Assembly: GCF_014647595.1 (NCBI RefSeq)
Contig: NZ_BMPM01000003.1
Coordinates: 1-64,000, forward strand
DNA length: 64,000 nt
Direction: 5' to 3'
DNA from: Paenarthrobacter histidinolovorans
GTDB lineage: Bacteria; Actinomycetota; Actinomycetes; Actinomycetales; Micrococcaceae
Under the pieces are notes generated by a model that worked only from the letters and a program-made list of their open reading frames with translations, was not told where the DNA came from and searched no databases. This document shows, piece by piece, positions 1 to 10,957 of the stretch (within the stretch, counting starts at the first letter, position 1; the number at the start of each line of letters is the position of its first letter). Made by a program: the position numbers and the translations under genes.

Positions 1-169
1 ACACACAAAACACTGCACGCGTCCACTATGTGGTTCCCGAACAACAACCATTGTTCCCAGGAACCAACACATAACTACATAACAACCAAGCACCACAGTT
101 GTAACCCAAAACTTCCCACCCGGAAACCCCCCAGCACACCACTGGGAACCACCCGGGACGGGTAACAGA

Positions 170-288
170 GTTACGGCGGTCATAGCGTGGGGGAAACGCC
201 CGGTCCCATTCCGAACCCGGAAGCTAAGACCCACAGCGCCGATGGTACTGCACCCGGGAGGGTGTGGGAGAGTAGGACACCGCCGGAC
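170..288 (+). rRNA. rrf: 5S ribosomal RNA
   Basis: The stretch has the conserved 5S features: the CCGAACCCGGAAGCTAAG loop region near 216-233, the GGTACTGCA segment near 244-252 and the GAGAGTAGG segment near 268-276. The ends (about 171-180 and 279-287) pair to form helix I. The 23S gene is expected just before the window. Positions 1-169 look like an A/C-rich 23S-5S spacer and hold no ORF. The ends are accurate to a few bases. Confidence 0.95.
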
Positions 289-298
289 AACCATTAGC

Positions 299-335
299 CA
301 AGAGCCCCAACCCCCCAAAAGGGTCGGGGCTCTTG
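299..335 (+). terminator. rRNA operon terminator
   Basis: An inverted repeat, AGAGCCCC... with ...GGGGCTCT, is separated by a short A-rich loop and lies directly after the 5S gene. It is the expected intrinsic terminator of the rRNA operon. From here to 588 I see no gene. A weak -10-like TAGAAT (483-488) may belong to the promoter of the next gene. Confidence 0.85.
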
Positions 336-602
336 CCATTTAACAAACCAACACCACTAACACCCAACCCAGAAGCCGGACAGGCCAGCGCCCAACCGCG
401 CTCACGAGCCTTCGTGCTTGTGAGACTTGCCACGGGTGTCCCAAATAGGGGTTCCACGTTCGGGAGTGATGGCGGGGTCGAATAGAATTGAATGAGATAT
501 ACGAGTCGGGAGCTTCGGGTCTCCGGCGGCGTGACAACGAAATAAGGGTTATGAGCGACTACGCACGCGCCAGTGGTCGGCTCGCAACAGGAGGAATCCA
601 CC

Positions 603-2438
603 ATGGCTGAGCACAACGGCGGCAATCGCGGCGGCAATCGCGGAAACTTCGGCGGGAACCGGGACGAACGCGGTTCGTACCGCCCTAACAATAACTCCGG
701 CGGAGATCCTCGCGGATTCCGTTCCAGGGAAAACCGGGACAACAACGATCGTCCGGCTCGTGATGGCGAGCGTCGTCCGTTCAACAACGATCGTGGAGAT
801 CGTAAGCCGTTCGGTGATCGTCCGGCTCGTGATGGTGAGCGTCGTCCGTTCAACAACGATCGTGGAGATCGTAAGCCGTTCGGTGATCGTCCGGCTCGTG
901 ATGGTGAGCGTCGTCCGTTCAACAACGATCGTGGTGACCGTAAGCCGTTCGGTGATCGTCCGGCTCGTGATGGTGAGCGTCGTCCGTTCAACAACGATCG
1001 TGGAGATCGTAAGCCGTTCGGTGATCGTCCGGCTCGTGATGGTGAGCGTCGTTCCTTCGGTGGTGACCGTGATCGTAAGCCGTTCGGTGACCGTCCGGCT
1101 CGTGATGGCGAGCGTCGTTCCTTCGGTGGTGACCGTGATCGTAAGCCGTTCGGTGACCGCCCAGAGCGTGGCCCGCGGAACTTCGATGGTCCTCGTCGTG
1201 ATGGCGATGACCGCCGCCCCTTCAACAACGATCGTGGAGATCGCAAGCCGTTCGGTGACCGTCCGGCCCGTGATGGCGAGGGTCGTTCTTTCGGTGGCGA
1301 TCGTGATCGCAAGCCGTTCGGTGACCGTGGCGATCGCCCCGCCCGCGGTGACCGTGATCGTAAGCCGTTCGGTGACCGTCCGGCCCGTGATGGTGAGCGT
1401 CGGTCCTTCGGCAGCGACCGCGGCAATTCCTGGGAAGAGCGTCCTGCCCGGGTGCCCAACGCCAAGGACATCCGCAGCGCCAACCGACCTGACCGCGAAC
1501 GTTCCCCCGAGATCGACGATGACGTCACGGGCAAAGAACTGGATCGCGCCACAGGACACCAGATCAAGACACTCGAAGAGCAGAGCGCAGGCTGGGTCGC
1601 GAAGCACCTGGTCATGGCCGGCCGCCTGATTGACATTGAGCCGGAGTTGGCTTTCCAGCACGCCCTGGCTGCAAGCCGCCGCGGTGGCCGTCTCTCGGCT
1701 GTTCGTGAAGCCGTGGGCCTGACTGCCTACGCTGCCGGCCACTATGGCGAGGCACTGCGGGAATTCCGTACCTACCGTCGCATCAGCGGATCCAACGTGC
1801 ATCTGCCGGTGATGGCTGACTGCGAACGTGGCCTTGGCCGCCCGGATCGCGCCTTGGACATGGTCCGTTCCCCCGAAGCCCAGGATCTTGACGCCCCGGG
1901 CAAGGTGGAACTGGCTATTGTGGCCTCCGGTGCACGCACGGACCTGAAGCAATTGGATGCTGCTGTCAGCGAGCTTGAGATCCCGCAGTTGGACATCAAC
2001 CGGGCGTTCTCCTACAGCCCCCGCCTCTTCCGCGCGTACGCCGAGGCATTGAGCGCTGTGGGCCGCACCGAGGAAGCTGACAAGTGGGCACGTCAGGCCC
2101 TCGTGGCCGAAAATGCTTTGGGTGTGGGCGATTTCGCTGAGCCTGAGATTCTCGATCTCGGCTGGGATGAGCAGGAAGAAGAAGCCGCACGCAGGCCGCG
2201 CTTCAAGACGCCGGCCCCGGAGGCCGACGTCGTAACGGCAGAAGGCGCGACGGCAGAAACCGAGACGGTCATCGTGGAAGCCGCAGCGGCAGACGTTGAG
2301 CACGATGACGTTGAACTCGATGACGTTGAATCTGACTACTTCGAGTCGGATGACGCCGAGTCGGACGTTGACTCGGTCGAGGACGAAGAAGAGCACAAGG
2401 AAGCAGACAACGAGGGTACCGACTCCCAGCATGGCTGA
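603..2438 (+). CDS. RG-repeat and TPR-like protein with acidic tail
   Basis: The protein has 611 aa. The ATG at 603 is chosen because a strong ribosome site (AGGAGG, 589-595) precedes it. Three parts are visible. Residues about 1-275 are a disordered, Arg/Asp/Gly-rich region made of tandem units such as DRPARDGERR...DRKPFG. Residues about 320-520 are helical and Ala/Leu-rich with TPR-like pairs (for example ALAASRRGGRLSAVREAVGL and YGEALREFRTYRR). Residues about 540-611 are strongly acidic (Asp/Glu/Val). The position before a HAD phosphatase and tlyA matches, from memory, the TPR protein of the M. tuberculosis tlyA region, but the repeat domain is an addition. RG-rich regions often bind RNA; that role here is inference. 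The stop overlaps the next start by 8 nt. Confidence 0.85.
   Translation: MAEHNGGNRGGNRGNFGGNRDERGSYRPNNNSGGDPRGFRSRENRDNNDRPARDGERRPFNNDRGDRKPFGDRPARDGERRPFNNDRGDRKPFGDRPARDGERRPFNNDRGDRKPFGDRPARDGERRPFNNDRGDRKPFGDRPARDGERRSFGGDRDRKPFGDRPARDGERRSFGGDRDRKPFGDRPERGPRNFDGPRRDGDDRRPFNNDRGDRKPFGDRPARDGEGRSFGGDRDRKPFGDRGDRPARGDRDRKPFGDRPARDGERRSFGSDRGNSWEERPARVPNAKDIRSANRPDRERSPEIDDDVTGKELDRATGHQIKTLEEQSAGWVAKHLVMAGRLIDIEPELAFQHALAASRRGGRLSAVREAVGLTAYAAGHYGEALREFRTYRRISGSNVHLPVMADCERGLGRPDRALDMVRSPEAQDLDAPGKVELAIVASGARTDLKQLDAAVSELEIPQLDINRAFSYSPRLFRAYAEALSAVGRTEEADKWARQALVAENALGVGDFAEPEILDLGWDEQEEEAARRPRFKTPAPEADVVTAEGATAETETVIVEAAAADVEHDDVELDDVESDYFESDDAESDVDSVEDEEEHKEADNEGTDSQHG
747..1425 (+). 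repeat. Coding tandem repeat, 69- and 66-bp units
   Basis: Four nearly identical 69-bp units run from 747 to 1022. Two 66-bp units follow (1023-1154), and then degenerate or rearranged units to about 1425. Copies differ mostly by single silent changes (ggc/ggt, gga/ggt). All unit lengths are multiples of three, so the frame is kept. The units favour CGT and GAT codons, while neighbouring genes favour CGC and GAC, which points to recent expansion of one seed sequence. Confidence 0.95.
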
Positions 2439-3417
2439 TTCACTGATCTCAAGGTTTGATGCTGTCCTGTCGGACCTGGATGGCGTGGTCTACGCTGGAC
2501 CGCACGCTATTCCGGGTGCCATCGAAGCCCTGCAGCGGTTGCAGTCCGTAGGCGTTGGCCTGGGTTACGTCACCAACAACGCATCCAGGACCCCATCCCA
2601 GGTTGCCGCGCACTTGCGCGAGCTCGGTGCGCCGGCCGAGGACCATCAGGTAGTCAGTTCCTCGCAGGCAGCAGGGGAGCTCCTTGCTTCCATGCTGCCT
2701 GCGGGGGCGCACGTCCTCATCACCGGCAGTGCGGCGTTGGCCCATGAGATCGAATTGGTGGGCCTCAAACCGGTGCACAGTGCCGCGGAGGCCCCAGTAG
2801 CCGTCGTCCAGGGGTTCAACCCGGACATCGGTTGGAAGGACCTGGCCGAGGCATCGTACGTGGTGGCCGGAGGGGCCATGTGGTTCGCCACCAACACGGA
2901 CATGTCCATCCCGCAGGCACGCGGCATGGCGCCCGGCAACGGAACCCTCGTTGCCGCCGTCGCTGCCGCCACGGGGAAGTCTCCCTTGGTGGCCGGCAAA
3001 CCGGAAGCGCCGTTGTTCCATGCGGCAGCCAAGCGGCTCAAAGCGGACCGGCCGCTGGTGGTGGGCGACCGCTTGGATACAGACATCCTGGGCGGGAACC
3101 GTGCAGGATTTGCGACGGCGGCCGTCCTCACCGGTGTTGACACTACCCACACCATCCTGGCTGCGAGGACCGACGAGCGTCCCGACTATCTGCTGGCGAA
3201 CCTTGAGGACCTTTACGCTCCGTATCCCGCGATTAACGACGACGGCGGCTCGTTCCGTTGCGGGGCGGCCTCGGCGGTTGCCGAAAGCGGCACGGTGACG
3301 GTGACTGGTGACGCGGGCGACCTCGACGCATGGCGCGCCGCGTGCGCGGCATGGTGGGCCGCTGTCCCGGACGCCCCGGCAGCGCAGGCGCCGCAGTTGG
3401 AATGGCGAACTCACTAG
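2431..3417 (+). CDS. HAD-superfamily phosphatase (NagD/PGP-like)
   Basis: The protein has 328 aa. The N-terminal motif DAVLSDLDGVVY carries the DxDG nucleophile signature of HAD hydrolases, followed by YVTNNASR (motif II). Motifs III and IV are represented by the conserved Lys in GKPE and by VVGDRLDTDILGGNRAG. The cap arrangement and length match the NagD/4-nitrophenylphosphatase/phosphoglycolate phosphatase group, which are cytosolic Mg-dependent phosphatases. The exact substrate cannot be told. The start overlaps the end of the upstream repeat-protein gene (ATGGCTGA), so the two are probably translationally coupled. The C-terminal 60 residues are a small extra extension. Confidence 0.9.
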   Translation: MADSLISRFDAVLSDLDGVVYAGPHAIPGAIEALQRLQSVGVGLGYVTNNASRTPSQVAAHLRELGAPAEDHQVVSSSQAAGELLASMLPAGAHVLITGSAALAHEIELVGLKPVHSAAEAPVAVVQGFNPDIGWKDLAEASYVVAGGAMWFATNTDMSIPQARGMAPGNGTLVAAVAAATGKSPLVAGKPEAPLFHAAAKRLKADRPLVVGDRLDTDILGGNRAGFATAAVLTGVDTTHTILAARTDERPDYLLANLEDLYAPYPAINDDGGSFRCGAASAVAESGTVTVTGDAGDLDAWRAACAAWWAAVPDAPAAQAPQLEWRTH

Positions 3418-3426
3418 ACTGGTGCG

Positions 3427-3741
3427 ATGACCGTGCCCAACAGCTCCCCGGTGCCCGGGACGCCCCTGTCCGAGACAGATGAGAGCCAAAAGTCCCAACT
3501 CCCCGGGCAGGGGACGCCCGACTCCGGGCCCCTTGCCGTCCAGTGGCCTGACCACCCCGAGGCTACCGTGGACGCCCTTGTCGACAGGGCCCTCGGCCGG
3601 CTGGAGGGTGTCCGGGAAGCACCCGTAGCAGAGCACGGTGAACTGTACGCCGGCATTCATGACTCCCTCTTGGCGGCTTTGGACGCGGAACCGGGTCTCC
3701 CGGCAGCGCCAAGGCCCATCACTCCGGAAGGCGACAGCTAA
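3427..3741 (+). CDS. Small conserved hypothetical protein
   Basis: The protein has 104 aa, is Pro/Ser-rich at the N-terminus and has a compact helical C-terminal half (ATVDALVDRALGRLEGV... and IHDSLLAALD). It has no signal peptide, membrane segment or known motif. It fits tightly between the HAD gene (9 nt) and tlyA (3 nt), so it belongs to the same operon. A small unknown gene also sits between the HAD and tlyA genes in mycobacteria, as I recall, which supports it being real. Function unknown. Confidence 0.75.
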   Translation: MTVPNSSPVPGTPLSETDESQKSQLPGQGTPDSGPLAVQWPDHPEATVDALVDRALGRLEGVREAPVAEHGELYAGIHDSLLAALDAEPGLPAAPRPITPEGDS

Positions 3742-3744
3742 CGC

Positions 3745-4557
3745 ATGGCAAGACTCGATCAGGAACTCGTCACCCGCGGGCTGGCGAGGTCCCGTACCCA
3801 TGCGGCCAAACTCATCAGTGACGGCAAGGTTAGTTCAGCAGGCAATGTGCTCGCCAAGGCTGCCCTGCAGGTCGACACTGAGACTGAGCTTTCCGTCGAA
3901 GCCCATCTCGAAGACATCTACGCAAGCCGGGCCGGCCACAAACTGGCTGGTGCGCTGGAGGCGTTTCCCGCCGTCGCGGTGGCAGGGAAGCGGTGCCTCG
4001 ACGCCGGTGCCTCCACCGGTGGTTTTACCGATGTGCTGCTCCGGCAAGGCGCCGCCCGGGTGGTGGCGGTCGATGTCGGGCACGGACAGTTGGTGCCGCA
4101 CCTTCGGGACGATCCGCGCGTGGACGTCCATGAGGGCCTCAATGTCCGGTATATGACGCCGGAGCAGATCGGCGGCACGGCCGCGCTGACGGTTGCGGAC
4201 CTGTCCTTCATCTCGCTGACACTTGTGGTGGCACCGTTGGCGTATTGCACCGATCCCGGTGGGGACCTGGTCCTGATGGTCAAACCCCAGTTCGAGGTTG
4301 GCAAGGAGCGGCTGAGCCGGACCGGAGTTGTTTCTTCCGAGAATGAACGACGCCGGGCAGTTACCCAGGTTGCCCGCGCTGCGGTTGATTCGGGGTTGGA
4401 TCTTCGGGGCCTTGCGGCCAGTCCCTTGCCGGGCCAGGACGGAAATGTTGAATACTTCCTGTGGATGACGCGGCGGATGTCCGCTGCGTTGCCTAAGATC
4501 GAAGAGCGGGACGAGCACGTTGCTGCGTTGTTGAAGAACCTCTGGCCAAACCACTAG
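3745..4557 (+). CDS. tlyA: TlyA-family rRNA 2'-O-methyltransferase
   Basis: The protein has 270 aa, the usual length for TlyA. An S4 RNA-binding domain occupies residues about 1-60 (RLDQELVTRGLARSR...). A FtsJ/RrmJ-like Rossmann domain follows, with the SAM-binding motif DAGASTGGFTD at 86-96 and the next strand VVAVDVGHGQL. In mycobacteria TlyA methylates the 2'-O of cytidines in 16S and 23S rRNA, and its loss gives capreomycin resistance. The old name 'hemolysin A' is probably misleading. The order with nadK and recN downstream is the standard actinobacterial arrangement. Confidence 0.95.
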   Translation: MARLDQELVTRGLARSRTHAAKLISDGKVSSAGNVLAKAALQVDTETELSVEAHLEDIYASRAGHKLAGALEAFPAVAVAGKRCLDAGASTGGFTDVLLRQGAARVVAVDVGHGQLVPHLRDDPRVDVHEGLNVRYMTPEQIGGTAALTVADLSFISLTLVVAPLAYCTDPGGDLVLMVKPQFEVGKERLSRTGVVSSENERRRAVTQVARAAVDSGLDLRGLAASPLPGQDGNVEYFLWMTRRMSAALPKIEERDEHVAALLKNLWPNH

Positions 4558-4570
4558 AAAGCAGAACCCG

Positions 4571-5602
4571 ATGAGCAGGCGTGTACTTGTCCTTGCCCAC
4601 ACTGGGCGGGAGGAATCGCTCCGCGCTGCATGGGATGCCTGTACGCAATTGCACTCGTCAGGTTTGGTTCCTGTGCTGCAGAAGTCCGAACTTGCAGATA
4701 TTGAGCGGTTTTTCGGTGCCCTGGACACCCCGATTGAGATCTTGAACGACCACGTCAGCTTGGAGGACGTGGAACTGGTCATGGTCCTGGGCGGCGACGG
4801 TACCATCCTGCGCGCCGCTGAGCTGGTCCGCGAGGTCGATGTCCCGCTGCTTGGGGTGAACCTTGGGCATGTGGGCTTCCTGGCCGAAAGCGAACGTGCT
4901 GACCTCGCCCAGACGGTGGAGTGGATCGCGAGCCGCCAATACACGGTGGAAGAACGCATGACCATCGATGTCCAGGTGTGGATCAAGGGCCAGAAGATCT
5001 GGCACACGTGGGCTTTGAACGAGGCGGCGATCGAGAAAGCCAACCGGGAGCGGATGCTGGAGGTCGTGACGGAAGTGGACGAGCGTCCCTTGACCTCCTT
5101 CGGCTGCGACGGCGTGGTGATGGCTACCCCCACCGGTTCCACGGCCTACGCTTTCTCGTCGGGCGGACCTGTGGTGTGGCCCGAAGTTGAAGCACTCGTG
5201 ATTGTCCCCATCAGCGCCCATGCACTGTTCGCCAAGCCCCTGGTGGTGTCTCCACGCTCCAAACTGGCGGTTGAAATCATGAACCGGACAGATGCGCTGG
5301 GTGTTCTCTGGTGCGATGGGCGGCGCTCAGTCGATCTGCCGCCTGGCGCCCGTGTGGAAGTAACCCGGTCAGCCACCCCCGTGCGGCTTGCCCGCACCCA
5401 CAAGACGCCGTTCTCGGCCAGACTCGTCCGCAAATTCGAGCTTCCCATCCATGGCTGGCGTGGTCCGGCCCCCCGGAGCGGCGAAGTCCACACAGGTCCC
5501 ATCCCGGTGATCCGGACCTTGTCTCCGGCTCCCTTGCCCAGTCCGCGGGATGTTGAAAGTCCCCAGGACGGTGAACCTTCCGACCCCACGAATGCGAAGT
5601 GA
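4571..5602 (+). CDS. nadK: NAD kinase
   Basis: The protein has 343 aa. It phosphorylates NAD to NADP in the cytosol. The diagnostic GGDGT motif is at residues 74-78, in MVLGGDGTILRAAE, followed by LGVNLGHVGFLAE. The substrate motif PTGSTAYAFSSGGP comes later. About 40 C-terminal residues beyond the core are Pro/Ser-rich and probably disordered. It lies 13 nt after tlyA and 3 nt before recN, as in other Actinobacteria. Confidence 0.96.
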   Translation: MSRRVLVLAHTGREESLRAAWDACTQLHSSGLVPVLQKSELADIERFFGALDTPIEILNDHVSLEDVELVMVLGGDGTILRAAELVREVDVPLLGVNLGHVGFLAESERADLAQTVEWIASRQYTVEERMTIDVQVWIKGQKIWHTWALNEAAIEKANRERMLEVVTEVDERPLTSFGCDGVVMATPTGSTAYAFSSGGPVVWPEVEALVIVPISAHALFAKPLVVSPRSKLAVEIMNRTDALGVLWCDGRRSVDLPPGARVEVTRSATPVRLARTHKTPFSARLVRKFELPIHGWRGPAPRSGEVHTGPIPVIRTLSPAPLPSPRDVESPQDGEPSDPTNAK

Positions 5603-5605
5603 ACC

Positions 5606-7345
5606 ATGCTTGAAGAACTCCGAATCCGTGACCTGGGCGTCATCACCGACGCAGCACTGCCGCTGGGGCCCGGCCTCAGCGTCGTCACGGGCGAGACCGG
5701 TGCCGGCAAGACCATGGTGGTGACCGCCGTCGGGCTTCTTCTCGGTGCCCGATCAGATGCCGGTGCCGTCCGGAGCGGCGCCAAGTCCGCTTCCGCTGAG
5801 GCCGTGTTGAAGCTTGATCCCGCGCACAGCGCTGTACAGCGGGCCAAGGAGGCCGGTGGAGACGCAGAAGAGTTCGACGGCGTGGCTGAACTCCTGCTGG
5901 CCCGCACTGTGGGTGCGGATGGGCGCAGCCGGGCCTACGTTGGCGGGCGCGCGGCACCGGTAGGGGTGCTGGCTGAGCTGGGGGAGAGCCTGGTGGTTGT
6001 CCACGGACAATCGGACCAGATCCGCTTGAAGAGTGCCACTGCACAGCGCCATGCTTTGGACCGCTTTGCGGGGGCGCCCCTGGCCAAAATCCTCGGGGAG
6101 TACCAGGAGAAGTACAACCACTGGAAAGCAATCCAGTCGGAGCTCGAGACTTTGCGCAGGGAGGCCCGCGAACGCTTGCGCGAGGCTGAGTCGCTGGACG
6201 CGGCCCTCAAGGAAATTGACGAGGTGGACCCGCAGCCCGGCGAGGACGAGACCCTCAAAGCCGAAGCGGTGAAGCTGGCCAATGTCGAAGAGCTCAGGCT
6301 TGCTGCTGCAGCGGCCCACGAGTCGCTCATTGCCGAGGAATTCGGTGAGTCGGGAGACGCCACCACCATGGTGGATGCGGCGAAGCGGACACTGGAGCAT
6401 GTTGCCGAGCATGACGAAGAGCTGCGCTCAGCTGCCACCCGGCTGGCGGAGGTGGGTTTTCTTCTGAACGACATCGCAGCGGAGCTGTCCAGCTATCAGG
6501 CGGCGCTCGATACGGAAGGCCCTGAACGGCTTTCCGAAATCGAGGACCGCCGTGCGGCCCTGGCCAAGCTGATCCGCAAGTATGCGCCCAGCATTGACGA
6601 GGTACTTGAGTGGGCCGCCACAGCCAGGACCCGCCTGGATGAGCTTCAGGATGACTCCAGCCGCATTGAAACCCTCGCCACGGATGTGGCCGCCACGGAG
6701 GTGGCACTCCGCAAGCAGGCCGCGGCCATCAGCAAAGCACGCGCGAAGGCTGCCAAGGACCTGTCAGGGCGCGTGAGTGCCGAACTCAAGGCACTGGCCA
6801 TGGCCGATGCAACCCTGGTGATCGAGGTGGAGAGCACTGATTCATTGGGTCCGTGGGGAACCGACGAGATCGCCTTCCTCTTGCAGCCGCACTCAGGAGC
6901 GCCTGCCCGTCCCCTTGGCAAGGGAGCCTCGGGAGGTGAACTGTCCCGGGTCATGTTGGCCATCGAAGTTGTCCTGGCCGCGGTGGATCCGGTTCCGACC
7001 TTCGTCTTCGATGAAGTGGACGCGGGCGTGGGCGGCCGTGCCGCCGTCGAAATCGGACGTCGGCTGGCCATGTTGGCACGCCACGTTCAAGTGTTGGTGG
7101 TTACCCACCTGCCGCAAGTGGCGGCTTTCGCTGACCAGCACATCCGTGTAACCAAGACCTCGGTGCGGGGTTCGGACGGCAAGACGGCCACGGGCTTCAC
7201 TTCCAGCGATGTGCAGTTGCTCAGTGACGACGAACGCGTCAAGGAGCTGGCCCGTATGCTGGCAGGTCAAGAAGATTCCGAGTCCGCGCAGGCCCACGCC
7301 CAGGAACTGCTGGATGATGCTAAGCTCCTGCCGCAGCGCGCCTGA
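5606..7345 (+). CDS. recN: DNA repair protein RecN
   Basis: The protein has 579 aa, an SMC-like ATPase of double-strand break repair. The Walker A site GETGAGKT is at residues 29-36. A long central coiled-coil region lies about 160-390, with a mid coiled-coil break. The ABC signature GKGASGGELSRVMLA and Walker B FVFDEVDAGVGGR lie near the C-terminus, followed by the H-loop VVTHLPQVAAFAD. It is the last gene of the tight tlyA-nadK-recN unit. No LexA-like box is obvious in front of it. Confidence 0.96.
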   Translation: MLEELRIRDLGVITDAALPLGPGLSVVTGETGAGKTMVVTAVGLLLGARSDAGAVRSGAKSASAEAVLKLDPAHSAVQRAKEAGGDAEEFDGVAELLLARTVGADGRSRAYVGGRAAPVGVLAELGESLVVVHGQSDQIRLKSATAQRHALDRFAGAPLAKILGEYQEKYNHWKAIQSELETLRREARERLREAESLDAALKEIDEVDPQPGEDETLKAEAVKLANVEELRLAAAAAHESLIAEEFGESGDATTMVDAAKRTLEHVAEHDEELRSAATRLAEVGFLLNDIAAELSSYQAALDTEGPERLSEIEDRRAALAKLIRKYAPSIDEVLEWAATARTRLDELQDDSSRIETLATDVAATEVALRKQAAAISKARAKAAKDLSGRVSAELKALAMADATLVIEVESTDSLGPWGTDEIAFLLQPHSGAPARPLGKGASGGELSRVMLAIEVVLAAVDPVPTFVFDEVDAGVGGRAAVEIGRRLAMLARHVQVLVVTHLPQVAAFADQHIRVTKTSVRGSDGKTATGFTSSDVQLLSDDERVKELARMLAGQEDSESAQAHAQELLDDAKLLPQRA

Positions 7346-7496
7346 TGCCGTAGCGGTGCGGTGCCGTGCCCTGCGGAATCGAATGCGAGCACCATCACAT
7401 CAACCGGCTTTTGGCCGCCCGGCTCTTGATTGAAACCCGGTCCTGGGCAACTATTGACCATTTGGGGAATCCGAACAGGACGCTTGGAAGGCGTAA

Positions 7497-9245
<1,749 letters not shown>

Positions 9246-9273
9246 ACAGCAAGCACTAACGAAGGACGGCGCG

Positions 9274-9936
9274 ATGCCCGGTATTTCTGAAACCCCCCGC
9301 ACATCAAGGCAGGTTTCGGACATGCCGAGCCCGCGCCGTCTTTTGTCTACCAACAAGGTTTACGAGGGACGCATCTGGGATGTGGTCAGTGACTCGTTCC
9401 AGCTCAGCGAGGGCACGGACACCCTGGTCCGTGACTACATCGACCACCCAGGCGCAGTAGCGGTGCTCCCCATGAATGTTGACGGGGAAATCCTGCTGTT
9501 GAAGCAATACCGTCACCCCGTGGGCATGGACCTCTGGGAGATTCCGGCCGGCCTGCTGGACGTGGAGGGCGAGGATTTCGTGGTGGGTGCTGCCAGGGAA
9601 CTTGCCGAGGAAGCTGACCTTGTGGCGGCGACGTGGAATGTCCTGGTCGATTTCTTCAACTCGCCGGGCTCCTCCAGCGAGGCCGTGCGTATCTACCTGG
9701 CGCGCGGGTTGCGGGACGTTCCCGAAGCCGAGCGCCACGTCCGCACGGACGAGGAGGCCGAGATCGAACTCCATTGGGTTCCGCTTGAAGAAGCGGTCAA
9801 GGCCGTCCTGGAGGGGCGCCTGCACAACCCATCGGCTGTGTTGGGTATCCTTGCCGCAGCAGCCGCGAAGGCCGATGGATTCACCAACCTGCGTCCTGCC
9901 AACGCGCCGTGGCCGGCACACCCGAGCCAGCGCTGA
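9274..9936 (+). CDS. Nudix hydrolase, ADP-ribose pyrophosphatase type
   Basis: The protein has 220 aa. The Nudix box is present as G-x5-...[11 protein letters not shown] in [32 protein letters not shown] context (about residues 91-117). The preceding segment [23 protein letters not shown] and the PAGLLD turn are typical of ADP-ribose or NDP-sugar pyrophosphatases. These hydrolyse ADP-ribose to AMP and ribose phosphate; the exact substrate is inferred. The place between pyrG and xerD is the conserved one in Actinobacteria. The start has GAAGGA 9 nt upstream. Confidence 0.9.
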   Translation: MPGISETPRTSRQVSDMPSPRRLLSTNKVYEGRIWDVVSDSFQLSEGTDTLVRDYIDHPGAVAVLPMNVDGEILLLKQYRHPVGMDLWEIPAGLLDVEGEDFVVGAARELAEEADLVAATWNVLVDFFNSPGSSSEAVRIYLARGLRDVPEAERHVRTDEEAEIELHWVPLEEAVKAVLEGRLHNPSAVLGILAAAAAKADGFTNLRPANAPWPAHPSQR

Positions 9937-9938
9937 GC

Positions 9939-10898
9939 ATGACCGAGGCCGCTACCCGACCCATCAACGGGATTGACCGTGCGGTCACGGACTACCTGCA
10001 GCACGTAGGCGTGGAGCGTGGTCTGGCGGCGAACACCTTGGCTGCCTACCGCCGTGACCTGGCGCGATACTCCAGGTTTCTGGCAGCGCAGGGCGCGGAG
10101 CGGCCCGGAGACATCACCCGTCACCACGTGACAGCCTTTGTCCAGGCGTTGTCCGACGGTTCGGACGGAGGCGCTGTCCTGGGCGTCCGCTCGGCGGCAC
10201 GGACTGTGGTTGCCGTCCGTGGACTCCACAAGTTTTGGGCCTTGGAAGGGACCACGACGGCGGACCCCGCCAGCGACGTCCATCCGCCCATGCCAGGGAA
10301 ACGGCTTCCGAAAGCCATCAGCGTCGGCGAAGTGACTCGCATCCTGGAGGCAGCAGGTTCGGATACGGCGACAGGTCTCAGGGACCGGGCGCTTCTTGAG
10401 TTCCTATACTCCACCGGGGCCCGCATCAGCGAAGCCGTCGGGCTGGACGTGGACGACGTCTCGTTGGAGAACCCTGAAGCCGGACCGGCAATCGTGCGGT
10501 TGTTCGGCAAAGGTTCCAAAGAGCGGTTGGTTCCGCTGGGATCATTTGGTGCCCGCGCCGTCGGAGCTTATGTTGTCCGCGGCCGTCCCTTGCTGGCCTC
10601 CAAAGGCAAGGGCACCCCGGCGCTGTTCCTCAATGCCCGGGGAGGCCGGATCAGCCGGCAAAGCGCATGGACCATTCTGAAAACGGCTGCGGAGAGGGCG
10701 AACATCACCAAGGATGTCTCGCCGCACACCCTCAGACACTCGTTCGCCACGCACTTGTTGGAGGGTGGGGCTGATGTCAGGGTGGTGCAGGAGCTGCTGG
10801 GCCACGCATCGGTGACCACCACGCAGGTGTACACGCTGGTGACGGCCGATACCCTTCGCGAGATTTACGCTGCAGCCCACCCCCGGGCGCTCGGCTAG
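9939..10898 (+). CDS. xerD: Tyrosine recombinase XerD
   Basis: The protein has 319 aa. It resolves chromosome dimers at dif together with XerC. The N-terminal SAM-like domain (about 10-110) is followed by the catalytic domain. The catalytic residues are visible: R162 (GARISE), H263-x-x-R266 (HTLRH), H289 (GHASVTT) and the nucleophile Y298 (QVYTLV). The gene starts just after the Nudix stop. An in-frame GTG at 9909 would overlap that gene and is less likely. Its position after the Nudix gene and the standard length argue for the housekeeping XerD, not a phage integrase. Confidence 0.93.
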   Translation: MTEAATRPINGIDRAVTDYLQHVGVERGLAANTLAAYRRDLARYSRFLAAQGAERPGDITRHHVTAFVQALSDGSDGGAVLGVRSAARTVVAVRGLHKFWALEGTTTADPASDVHPPMPGKRLPKAISVGEVTRILEAAGSDTATGLRDRALLEFLYSTGARISEAVGLDVDDVSLENPEAGPAIVRLFGKGSKERLVPLGSFGARAVGAYVVRGRPLLASKGKGTPALFLNARGGRISRQSAWTILKTAAERANITKDVSPHTLRHSFATHLLEGGADVRVVQELLGHASVTTTQVYTLVTADTLREIYAAAHPRALG

Positions 10899-10927
10899 AA
10901 CGCCCGGCTGGAACGCCCGGCTGGAAC
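10892..10927 (+). repeat. 13-bp short tandem repeat
   Basis: GAACGCCCGGCTG occurs twice in tandem (10898-10910, 10911-10923), with partial copies on both sides. It starts at the xerD stop and fills the gap to the convergent membrane-protein gene. No function is evident. Confidence 0.8.
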
Positions 10928-10957
10928 CCTCTGAGCAGGCACTTCGCCGGTAGCAGG

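Noticed and set aside
340..537. 65-aa Arg-rich minus-strand frame behind the 5S terminator
   Set aside because: Low-complexity frame in a spacer, no ribosome site, no similarity that I recognise.
747..1425. CRISPR array
   Set aside because: The repeats are adjoining, coding and in frame, without unique spacers; no cas genes are present.
549..2432. 627-aa open frame on the minus strand with Thr/Ile repeats
   Set aside because: It is the antisense shadow of the tandem-repeat gene; its repeats mirror the 69-bp units and no ribosome site or family motif exists.
9939..10898. Phage integrase instead of XerD
   Set aside because: Length, catalytic residues and the pyrG-nudix-xerD context are those of the housekeeping recombinase, and there are no phage genes or att repeats.
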